A DNA stretch of 64,000 nt from an uncultured Bacteroidales bacterium. GTDB lineage: Bacteria; Bacteroidota; Bacteroidia; Bacteroidales; Paludibacteraceae. The notes below the pieces were generated by a model. The model was not told where the DNA came from. It did not search any database and saw only the letters and a list, made by a program, of their open reading frames with translations. The position numbers were made by a program, and so were the translations under genes. The stretch covers positions 1-64,000 of the forward strand of contig CADCBB010000014.1 in assembly GCA_902799555.1 (NCBI GenBank). Direction: 5' to 3'. Shown here in pieces: positions 44,701-52,139 of the stretch (within the stretch, counting starts at the first letter, position 1; every line of letters begins with the position of its first letter).

Positions 44701-47700
44701 CAAGATCAGTCGTTTGACTTGTCGTATGCCGCAAGGTCTGAGCGTTTCGGATATCACGGCTACTACAGCATCCTTCTCTTGGAATGATGACGAGGATGGT
44801 ATGACTTGGGAGTATGCTTGTGTTCCGGCAGGTCAAGAGCCGACCGAGTTCACGGATGTAGATCAGAACTCGCTCCTCGTTGAGGGTCTTGATGAGAACA
44901 CCAAGTACACCCTCTATCTGCGTAAGGATTGTGGCGATTCGCAGAGCGAAATCGTATCGCTTTCGTTCAAGACCGTTAACCCGTATCAGATTACGGTGAA
45001 CGAAGGTACTGCGACAAGTTCGTATGTGCCTTTCTACGCATACTATGCTGATAGTCACGCGGCTGGCCAGTTCATTATTCCGGCTGCACAGTTGGCTGAC
45101 ATTCAATGGGATTCGATTGTAGCGCTGACCTTCCATACCAGCTCTCAGGCTGAACATGACTTCGGCGATGCTCGTTTCGATGTCTATGTAAGCGAGGTGG
45201 AGAATACGACGCTGAGCGCGATGGCTAACTTGGCTTCCCTGACGCAAGTGGCTTCTAATAAGGCTTTGGCTGTTGAAGAGAAGATGATGTATGTTCCCTT
45301 CGATATCCAGTATCAATATACAGGTGGAAACCTGTTGATTGCTTTCAATCAAACGGTTGCCGGTGAGGATAAATCCTTCACATGGGCCGGTGTTTCTGCG
45401 CCGTCCGGTTCGGGACGCTACGAATATGGTACCTCTGGTTCAGCGGGTAGCGTTAGCTTCCTGCCGAAGACTTCGATTGACTTCAAGAAGGGCGTTGTTC
45501 CGGCTTGTTCTACTCCGAAGAACTTTATGGCGATTGATTCGCTGACGACCACTACTTCTGTTGAACTCGAGTGGACTCCGGTTAGTCCTGAGACCAATTG
45601 GGTAGTTCGTTATCGTCAACAAGGCGCTGAGGAGTGGATTGTAGTACCGGTGGCTCAGACCAGTCTCTTGTTAGAGGGTCTGACTCCTTCGACCGTATAT
45701 GAAGCGCAAGTGGCAACGCAATGTGATCCTGAGGATGCAACGGCTATCGGTGAGTATTCCCGTTCGATCACTTTCGCTACCCTTTGCGAGATTTACTCGA
45801 TTGCAGAGAAAGGCGACTTCATCGAAGGTTTCGAGGCTTACCAAGGTGTTGCTTATAATGTACAAGGTGTTGTTCCTGTATGTTGGGAAACGGGTGGTAC
45901 TACTACCTATGCGGCTCCTCACGTAGTGGAGAGTGGTACGTATGCTTATGTGCATGAGGGTAATAACGCGCTCAATTTCTGTGCGTCCTCCAGCAGCTAT
46001 GCATACGCCGTATTGCCTCAGTTCGCTGATTCGTTGAAAGATCTGCAAATCAGTTTCTGGGCTAAGATGGAGAATGCTACGAATGGTACCTTGTATTTAG
46101 GTTATGTGGATAGTACATCTACCTTCCATGAGCTGATTACGTATTCGAGCAGTACCTCGATGACTTATTATGAGTCGAACTTGAATACAATACCTGAAGA
46201 GGCACTTCTTTTGGCGTTCGTATGGGAGAATGCAGGTAGTTCGTACTATTCATGCTGTATCGATGATATCAAGGTTTCGTATATCCCGTCTTGTATCAAG
46301 CCGGAGAACGTAGCGGCTATCGACAGCCTTACTACTCCGACCTCTGTTACCCTCACATGGGAGGCACAGGGTACTGAATCGGCTTGGAACGTAGAATACA
46401 AGCATGTCAATGATTCCGTTTGGAGTTCGGTGGCTGCGGATAATGATACGATCCTCTTGGAGGGACTCATTCCGTCTTCGTACTATGATGTACGCGTAGC
46501 AGCTATTTGTGGTGTTGCCGATACTTCGGATTATTCCGTTCCGGCTAAATTCGTTACCGGATGTGCGATTATCTCCGAGTTCCCGGTTAACGAGAACTTC
46601 GATGGTATCGAGGGTGCAACGAATAAACAGGTGTTGCCGCTTTGCTGGAGTGCAATCAATACCTGTACCTATAGCTCGTATATGTACTATCCTACGGTTT
46701 ACGCTAGTTCTACCTATGCAAACTCCGGATGGAATGCGCTTCGTTTCTATTCGAACTATAGCAGTTATACCGATTACGATCCGCAAGATCAGTATGCTAT
46801 CCTGCCTCAAATGGAAGGTGTAAGCGGATTGCGTATGAAATTCAACGCGCGTAAATACCAGAGTTCGAATAGAGGTGATTCTGTACTGATTGGTGTAATG
46901 ACCGATCCGCAGGATACAGCTACATTCGAGCCGATCCAAGTTATCAAACCTGCAGCAGCAACTTATGAGCCGTTTGAGGTACGTTTTGATCACTACACGG
47001 GCGCAGGTCAGTATATCGCGATCAAGATGCAAGCTGCTTCTGCTTCACTTACTTCGCGTGGACTCCATATCGATGATATCGTAGTGGAGGAAATCCCGAA
47101 CTGTCTGGAGCCGGAAGGTCTCTCGGTATTCGATATCGAAGAGCATTCGGCTAAGTTCACTTGGAGCGTTGAAGAGGGAAGCGACTATGTCTATGCGGTA
47201 GCTCCTGCTGCGGCGGGTGAACCTGCTGACGAGGCATTTGAAGCAGCTTCCGATTCTATGCTGATCAGTGGTCTGGTCGATAATACCGACTACATCGTTT
47301 ATCTGCGTAGAAGCTGTGCTGGCAGTTACAGCCCGAGCATCTCTGCTGCCTTCCATACCTTGATGGCACCGGCTACGGCTCCGTTTGCTGATGACTTCGA
47401 GGCTGGCAATAACTGGATGTTCATCAACGGCGGTTTGACCAACGCATGGGCTTACGGTGAAGCTGCTCACAACGGTGAGGGTACGCACGCGCTCTATATC
47501 TCTAATGATAACGGCGCAAGCAACGCATACTCGACCAGTAATGCTGCTACTGTTTTTGCTATCAAGTCGTTCCATTTCGAGGAAGGTAACTTTATATTCC
47601 AATACGACTGGAAAGCAAAAGGCGAGAGCAATTACGACCTGTTGCGTGTAGCGCTTGTTCCGGATTCGATTGAGTTGGAGGCAAGCTCATCAATGCTCCC

Positions 47701-50700
47701 TGGCTTAAGCAGTACCGCTGGTACAGCGTTGGCAAGTGAGTTGCCGGCTGGCTGGATTGCATTGGACGGTGGTTCTAAACTGAACCTCGTAGATGCTTGG
47801 CAGACCTTCCGTACCGATGTTATCGATGTTGCAGAAGGTAACTATAATGTAGTCTTCCTCTGGAGAGATGATACGAGTGGCGGTAGCCAAACTCCGGCTG
47901 CGGTAGATAACTTCAGCATCACGAAGATTACATGTAAGGCTGTTTCTGAACTGGCTGTTTCCAACATCACCGCTTCTTCGGCTACGATTGGCTGGACCGC
48001 AGGTGACGAGGAGCAGAATGCATGGCAGATTGCTTACTCTTGCAATCCTGAGTTTGACCTCGCTGAGGCTACTCTGTATGATGCAGCAGCAAATACGTAT
48101 GCATTGACCGGTCTGGAGACCGACACCTTATATACCGTATACGTACGCGCGAACTGTGGTGAGGAAGACGGTGTAAGTGCTTGGGCTTCTACCACCTTCC
48201 GTACGGCGAAGGCATGCCAGACTCCGAGTGATGTGGCAGCTGCTGATATCACGACCAACTCCGCTTCGATCAGCTGGAATACCTATGGTCAGACAGGCTT
48301 CAACCTCCGTTACATCCACGGTACCGATACCGTTGTGGTGGAGAACGTAGAGAGCCCGTATGCATTGACTGACTTGGAGGATGCTACTGACTATTATGTT
48401 CAGGTACAAGTAACTTGCGACGAGGATAACTGGTCTGAGGCGCTCCTCTTTACGACGCTGCAAGCTCCGGCTTCTATCCCGTATGCAAACGATTTCGAAA
48501 CCAAGAACGGCTGGTCGTTTGTCAATAGTTCTTATGCGAATGCTTGGTCTTACGGCACCGCTGCTCACAATGGTGAGGGTACGCACGCGCTCTATATCTC
48601 CAATAATGGAGGTGCTGCGAATGCTTATAGTGTCGGTTCCTCGGCTGCTGTTTACGCAACGAAGTTGTTCCAGTTTGAAGATGGAGTTTATAACTTCAAG
48701 TACGATTGGAAAGCATACGGCGAAAGCAACTATGACTTGTTGTGCGTTGCGCTTGTTCCGGATACATTGGAGTTGTCCGCAACGGCTACGGGTATGTTCT
48801 CGCTGCCTGCAGGTTGGACTGCCTTGCATAATGGTATCAAGCTGAATTTGTCTTCTTCTTGGACCACGGAATCGTTTGACTTGGCTGTTGAGGCTGGTCT
48901 TTACAAAGTGGTTCTTCTTTGGAGAAACGATGGTTCCGGTGGCACTCAGACTCCTGCTGCTGTAGATAACATCAGCATCAGGAAGTTGACTTGTCTGAAA
49001 CCGATCAACTTGGCTACTTCTGATGTCTATGCACACTCGGCTAAACTGTCGTGGAGTGCAAGCGAGGAAGGTCAGAGCGCATGGCAGATCGCTTTGGATA
49101 CAATCGCTGCATTCAACCCGGATACCCTCTCTAACCTGATTGATGTAACGGACACTTCGTATATCTTCACGAACCTCCTGCCGACGCATACGTACTATGC
49201 ATATGTACGTGCTAACTGCGGTGAGGATGGCGAAAGCGACTGGAGTGTAATGAAGTCCTTCCGTACGACAGTAGCTTGTCCTGCTCCGACCGGACTTGAG
49301 GCTCAACTCACTCCGGGTAACGGTACGATCGCTACCCTGACCTGGAATGCAGGTGAGGCACAGGCTTGGCAGGTTGAGTACAGTCTCAATAGTGATATGT
49401 CTGAGGCTGATACACTGAACGTAACCGAGCCGGTAGCTAACCTGACTGGTCTGACCGCTGAAGCTACCTACTACGCTCGCGTGAAAGCAGATTGCGGTGA
49501 GCTGGATGGACAGAGCGCATACAGCGCAATTATCTCCTTCCTGCCGACCGATATCTACTCGATCGTTGTAAACGATGGTACCAATACCAATAGCTACGTA
49601 CCTATCTACGGTTCTTATGTAGACGAAGGTAATACAGCTAGCCAGTTCATCGTTCCGGCTGAGAGTCTGCAAGAGATCCTCTGGGATTCGATCACCGAGT
49701 TGACCTTCTACTCCAGCACCGCTTCTGCAGATTGGGGTGCAGCTGAGTTCGAGGTTTACATGACCACGACCGAGGATGCTACCTTGGCAGCGCTGAACGA
49801 TTGGGATAACCTCACGCAAGTCATGGTTGCCGGCAACCTGTCGATTGTTAACAACAAGATGGTGGTAACGCTCAGCGAGCCGTTCCAGTACACAGGTGAC
49901 AACCTGCTCATCGGCTTCAAGCAGACCGTTGCAGGTACGTATGTAGGCTGCAGCTGGTATGGTAAGAATACGACCGGCGCTTCTATCGGTGGTTACGGTA
50001 CGGGTAATAACATGACCCAGCGTAACTTCCTGCCGAAGATGACGATCAACTACGTTCCGGGTCAAGCTCCGGCATGTATGTGGGCTACTCACCTCAATGT
50101 TTCCAACATTACGGCTGAGGGTGCAACCATCGCTTGGGATGCAGTTGAAGGCGCTAACTGGGAGTACGCTCTCGTATTGGCCGGTGAGGAGCCTGTAACA
50201 TTCGCTGCGGCTACCAACCCGCTCGTACTGGATAACCTCTTCGAGAATACGGCTTATGTATTCTACCTGCGCAACAACTGCGGTGATGAGAATAGCAAGA
50301 CCGTTTCGATTGCCTTCTCGACCACTGAGAATATCGAGACCATCCCGTATGAGACCCAATTCGCTGACGCTGCTACCTGGAAACTCGCTAACAGCGACAA
50401 CGCTTGGACCTTCGACGGTAACCTCTTTATCTCCAACGACGGTGTGAACTATGCTTACGACGAGGATGCAGCTTCTGTTTCCTACGCTACCAAGCTGTTC
50501 GACTTCGATGTGGCAGGTGAATATACCTTCACTTACTACTGGAAGGCCGTTGGTGAGTACAACGACGAGGACGGTGCAATCGACTTCTTGCGTGTTGCCC
50601 TTGTTCCGGCTGCTGTTGAACTGACCGCTGGTGTAGCTCCGGAAGGTCTGACGGCTGAGAACCTGCCTGCAGGCTGGATGGCACTGGATGGCGGTGCTGC

Positions 50701-50980
50701 TCTTGTAGCAACCAACGTCTTCACGCGTCAAGACGCTAAGATTAACGTTCCTGCCGGTCACTACCGCGTTGCATTCATTTGGATCAACGATGATAGCTTC
50801 ACCGATGGCGAGCCTGCTGCAATCAACTGCCTCTATGTGAAGCGTGGTGATGCAACCGGTATCGAAGCGGGTGCCGGCATCGAGAACCAGGCAATCAAGT
50901 TCATCCGTGACGACCAGGTTTATATCCTCCTCAATGGTACGGTTTACAACGTAACCGGCCAGAAAGTGGAGATGAAATAA
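41780..50980 (+). CDS. Giant secreted multidomain protein 2 (CUB, jelly-roll, FnIII repeats)
   Basis: 3066 residues. Signal peptide RKVLLCLVMVLFATWATVQA. Residues ~25-150 look like a CUB-type domain (YTATFTCTGSITINFSSL, SSCSNWDYMLIYDG, GTLTIEWHSDGS). Then alternating FnIII-like (WKLVKNLSGNSYSLTGL) and choice-of-anchor-J-like domains. Four of the latter share WAYGTA/WAYGEA, HALYISNDNG, YDLLRVALVPD and GWIALDGGSKL. Two copies of a separate ~160-residue domain occur (starting YQITVNEGTATSSYVPFYAY near 1083 and YSIVVNDGTNTNSYVPIYGS near 2600). It ends FIRDDQVYILLNGTVYNVTG + QKVEMK. Closely similar DNA blocks show recent internal duplication. Probably surface-exposed or released; type IX export is inference. 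Own promoter and terminator. Confidence 0.88.
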   Translation: MRKVLLCLVMVLFATWATVQAQEVITLTGNMEEELTPGSTYAFYDSGGPSANYATSQSYTATFTCTGSITINFSSLVTESSSSCSNWDYMLIYDGDATDGELLGRAQTGCSSATITTDVDYVAQSGTLTIEWHSDGSTTAAGWEATITTEASAGPTCDKPESVEANDVTANSATINWIGSAAAYNLQYKASSDADWKLVKNLSGNSYSLTGLVSNTAYQVQVQSICGENTSGWKSASFNTLIGLPYAEHFNGTSAPSGWTIWSGQLQADGSATRSSSSLWSFGSNNGVFDNHARANIYGTSCYRWLQTPAIPIPEMEEDDPGFQMYFSLALTKYSGTLVEVVKGSQSDDRFVVLVSIDEGANWTILREWNNSGSEYVYDDIATAGEEVDPIDLSAYAGQTILLAFYGESTVSGGDNNIHVDDVIVEKIPTCLKPTGLHALDAQATSTTLPVEWTANSGETAWRLQYKPTADSTAVWTTLDIAQNPYTITGLSAFTEYEIRVAAVCTEEDFTDYGKSIIAKTAAVVPFLQTFDTTSMPGEWKRYEALLEAVQESGAQLEATKNGWNVGLKNGVFNNEHLYLNIKDSTDYWLVSPVIEMQAGYQLTFDLALTTNAGSTPTAVTAGEQNDDQFIVFISNDGGANWTALGTWGNQGQGTSFDQISTEGQTVKFDLSSYAGQSIMLAFYGESTEANGNNNLHISNVAINLIPACERPLSITIGAITGTTAEVTWDADEDGTWEYGYVANPAADFAPAEADYTGSTTEKIADLTELTETTDYIFFVRHACSETEKSEPLMKTFKTIQTPAALPYDWDFEEGNGWLFFNGELTNKWAYGTATSKSPSHALYISNDNGLSYAYTHAYTTVYATKTFFFPEAGLYSFSFEWKANSDAYDYLRVALAPAATEVEASSASTAPIGAISLPDGWIALDGGSKLCGQSNWQRQLSEVEVPQAGYHKVIIVWRNNSYTGDAPGAIDNFKISRLTCRMPQGLSVSDITATTASFSWNDDEDGMTWEYACVPAGQEPTEFTDVDQNSLLVEGLDENTKYTLYLRKDCGDSQSEIVSLSFKTVNPYQITVNEGTATSSYVPFYAYYADSHAAGQFIIPAAQLADIQWDSIVALTFHTSSQAEHDFGDARFDVYVSEVENTTLSAMANLASLTQVASNKALAVEEKMMYVPFDIQYQYTGGNLLIAFNQTVAGEDKSFTWAGVSAPSGSGRYEYGTSGSAGSVSFLPKTSIDFKKGVVPACSTPKNFMAIDSLTTTTSVELEWTPVSPETNWVVRYRQQGAEEWIVVPVAQTSLLLEGLTPSTVYEAQVATQCDPEDATAIGEYSRSITFATLCEIYSIAEKGDFIEGFEAYQGVAYNVQGVVPVCWETGGTTTYAAPHVVESGTYAYVHEGNNALNFCASSSSYAYAVLPQFADSLKDLQISFWAKMENATNGTLYLGYVDSTSTFHELITYSSSTSMTYYESNLNTIPEEALLLAFVWENAGSSYYSCCIDDIKVSYIPSCIKPENVAAIDSLTTPTSVTLTWEAQGTESAWNVEYKHVNDSVWSSVAADNDTILLEGLIPSSYYDVRVAAICGVADTSDYSVPAKFVTGCAIISEFPVNENFDGIEGATNKQVLPLCWSAINTCTYSSYMYYPTVYASSTYANSGWNALRFYSNYSSYTDYDPQDQYAILPQMEGVSGLRMKFNARKYQSSNRGDSVLIGVMTDPQDTATFEPIQVIKPAAATYEPFEVRFDHYTGAGQYIAIKMQAASASLTSRGLHIDDIVVEEIPNCLEPEGLSVFDIEEHSAKFTWSVEEGSDYVYAVAPAAAGEPADEAFEAASDSMLISGLVDNTDYIVYLRRSCAGSYSPSISAAFHTLMAPATAPFADDFEAGNNWMFINGGLTNAWAYGEAAHNGEGTHALYISNDNGASNAYSTSNAATVFAIKSFHFEEGNFIFQYDWKAKGESNYDLLRVALVPDSIELEASSSMLPGLSSTAGTALASELPAGWIALDGGSKLNLVDAWQTFRTDVIDVAEGNYNVVFLWRDDTSGGSQTPAAVDNFSITKITCKAVSELAVSNITASSATIGWTAGDEEQNAWQIAYSCNPEFDLAEATLYDAAANTYALTGLETDTLYTVYVRANCGEEDGVSAWASTTFRTAKACQTPSDVAAADITTNSASISWNTYGQTGFNLRYIHGTDTVVVENVESPYALTDLEDATDYYVQVQVTCDEDNWSEALLFTTLQAPASIPYANDFETKNGWSFVNSSYANAWSYGTAAHNGEGTHALYISNNGGAANAYSVGSSAAVYATKLFQFEDGVYNFKYDWKAYGESNYDLLCVALVPDTLELSATATGMFSLPAGWTALHNGIKLNLSSSWTTESFDLAVEAGLYKVVLLWRNDGSGGTQTPAAVDNISIRKLTCLKPINLATSDVYAHSAKLSWSASEEGQSAWQIALDTIAAFNPDTLSNLIDVTDTSYIFTNLLPTHTYYAYVRANCGEDGESDWSVMKSFRTTVACPAPTGLEAQLTPGNGTIATLTWNAGEAQAWQVEYSLNSDMSEADTLNVTEPVANLTGLTAEATYYARVKADCGELDGQSAYSAIISFLPTDIYSIVVNDGTNTNSYVPIYGSYVDEGNTASQFIVPAESLQEILWDSITELTFYSSTASADWGAAEFEVYMTTTEDATLAALNDWDNLTQVMVAGNLSIVNNKMVVTLSEPFQYTGDNLLIGFKQTVAGTYVGCSWYGKNTTGASIGGYGTGNNMTQRNFLPKMTINYVPGQAPACMWATHLNVSNITAEGATIAWDAVEGANWEYALVLAGEEPVTFAAATNPLVLDNLFENTAYVFYLRNNCGDENSKTVSIAFSTTENIETIPYETQFADAATWKLANSDNAWTFDGNLFISNDGVNYAYDEDAASVSYATKLFDFDVAGEYTFTYYWKAVGEYNDEDGAIDFLRVALVPAAVELTAGVAPEGLTAENLPAGWMALDGGAALVATNVFTRQDAKINVPAGHYRVAFIWINDDSFTDGEPAAINCLYVKRGDATGIEAGAGIENQAIKFIRDDQVYILLNGTVYNVTGQKVEMK

Positions 50981-50984
50981 CCTC

Positions 50985-51024
50985 CTCGACATCTCGAAAT
51001 CTCGACATCTCGAAATATCGAGGT
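50985..51024. repeat. 8-bp tandem repeat after giant gene 2
   Basis: Alternating 8-bp units CTCGACAT and CTCGAAAT, two of each, then ATCGAGGT. The last unit can pair with the CTCGA cores, so the RNA could also fold. Confidence 0.8.
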
Positions 51025-51030
51025 ATTAGC

Positions 51031-51058
51031 AAAAAAGGCTGCTTCGGCGGCCTTTTTT
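51031..51058 (+). terminator. Terminator of giant gene 2
   Basis: AAAAAAGGCTGC-TTCG-GCGGCCTTTTTT, a tetraloop hairpin flanked by A-run and T-run; it could work in both directions. Confidence 0.9.
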
Positions 51059-51109
51059 GTGGTTATTATCTGTCAAAATGCAAAAAAAAAGACGAAAAAG
51101 TATCAAAAA

Positions 51110-51141
51110 TTTGCATATTTCAGAATTTTTTTGTAATTTTG
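51110..51141 (+). promoter_or_regulatory. Promoter of the barrel-OmpA-secreted protein operon
   Basis: TTTG (51110-51113, continuing CATAT), 20 bases, TAATTTTG (51134-51141). Leader about 25 bases to ATG 51170. Confidence 0.85.
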
Positions 51142-51169
51142 CCGCCCGATTTTGTTATATTGGAGCAAA

Positions 51170-52132
51170 ATGCACAAGAGACGGTATTTATTCATAGTTT
51201 GCCTGCTGGCGTGGAGCGCACTCATATGTGCCCATACTCCGCTCGATCCCGAGACACGCCATTTCCTCTCCCTTCATGGGGATGCAGGCTATTCTGCGAT
51301 ACTCCATACCATCCCCGGGCAGAAGCCTTCAACGGGTATGGCCGCTATGCTTGGCTTCGATTATCGGCTCTTCCATAATAACTTTATTTTCTCTGCCGGC
51401 GTCGAGGGAATGTATGAGCTCAATGCCAACCAGCTTGACGACCACGACGAGGCCATTCCGATGATCGATACCGAGGGCGCGCTCTTTAATATGCATGTCC
51501 ATGTCGATAAGTCCCGCGATCTCGCTCATATGGCGAACCTCAATATTCCGCTTCTCTTCGGTGGCGAATGGAGTAGGTTCTATTTCATGGTTGGCCCTAA
51601 GATTGCCATCCGCCTCTATGGTATGACCGCCTCTTCGGCCCAGATCACGACCTATGGCGAGTACGACAGGTACTACGATGATTTCTACGACATGGTTAAC
51701 CACCAGTTCGTTTCCAATCAGTATATGTCCAGCGCCGCTTTGCCTCTCGAGTTTAATTTCAATGTCATGGCGCATGCCGAGATCGGCGGACGTGTCGGAC
51801 ATATGTTTAAGCACCGCCAGTTCCGTGTTAATCCGGATAAGGTGCGTATGTACCTCGCCGCTTTCGTGGACTTCGGTCTGCTCAGCCTCCATGCCTCTTC
51901 CGGCGGATCGCCTATCTTTGGCTACCGCGAGACGGACAAGGGTGTGCAGTTCTATCTCCAGCCGCTCTTCCGGAGTAGCCTGGCGGATAATGCCGTCTTC
52001 CGGAACCTCAATATAGGTATCAAATATACGATCGCATTCGAGTTGCCCAAACCAGGCAAATCCTATATCTATGATAATAATAAGGTCGGCCGTGATTATC
52101 GTATTCGCGGCGGTAACCAAGGTCTAAAATAA
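51170..52132 (+). CDS. Predicted outer-membrane beta-barrel protein, relative of the one at 26.7 kb
   Basis: 320 residues from ATG 51170. Signal peptide RRYLFIVCLLAWSALICA, then amphipathic strands (FIFSAGVEGMYELN, NIPLLFGGEWSRFYFMVGPK, IAIRLYGMTASSAQITTYGEYDRYY-type segment, AEIGGRVGHMF, YLAAFVDFGLLSLHA, NIGIKYTIAFELPKPGK). The PLLFGxxWxxFYFMVGPKIAI block and the AxFxDxGLxxxH strand match the protein at 26.7 kb. First gene of a likely four-gene operon: the OmpA-family gene follows 7 bases later. The role could be a scaffold or assembly factor for the secreted proteins downstream; this is inference. Confidence 0.75.
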   Translation: MHKRRYLFIVCLLAWSALICAHTPLDPETRHFLSLHGDAGYSAILHTIPGQKPSTGMAAMLGFDYRLFHNNFIFSAGVEGMYELNANQLDDHDEAIPMIDTEGALFNMHVHVDKSRDLAHMANLNIPLLFGGEWSRFYFMVGPKIAIRLYGMTASSAQITTYGEYDRYYDDFYDMVNHQFVSNQYMSSAALPLEFNFNVMAHAEIGGRVGHMFKHRQFRVNPDKVRMYLAAFVDFGLLSLHASSGGSPIFGYRETDKGVQFYLQPLFRSSLADNAVFRNLNIGIKYTIAFELPKPGKSYIYDNNKVGRDYRIRGGNQGLK

Positions 52133-52139
52133 TAAGCAC

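Noticed and set aside
48128..50992. 954-codon antisense ORF inside giant gene 2
   Set aside because: It arises from the repeated domain structure and biased codons of the plus-strand gene. No signal, promoter or family motif, and it reads through the terminator side.
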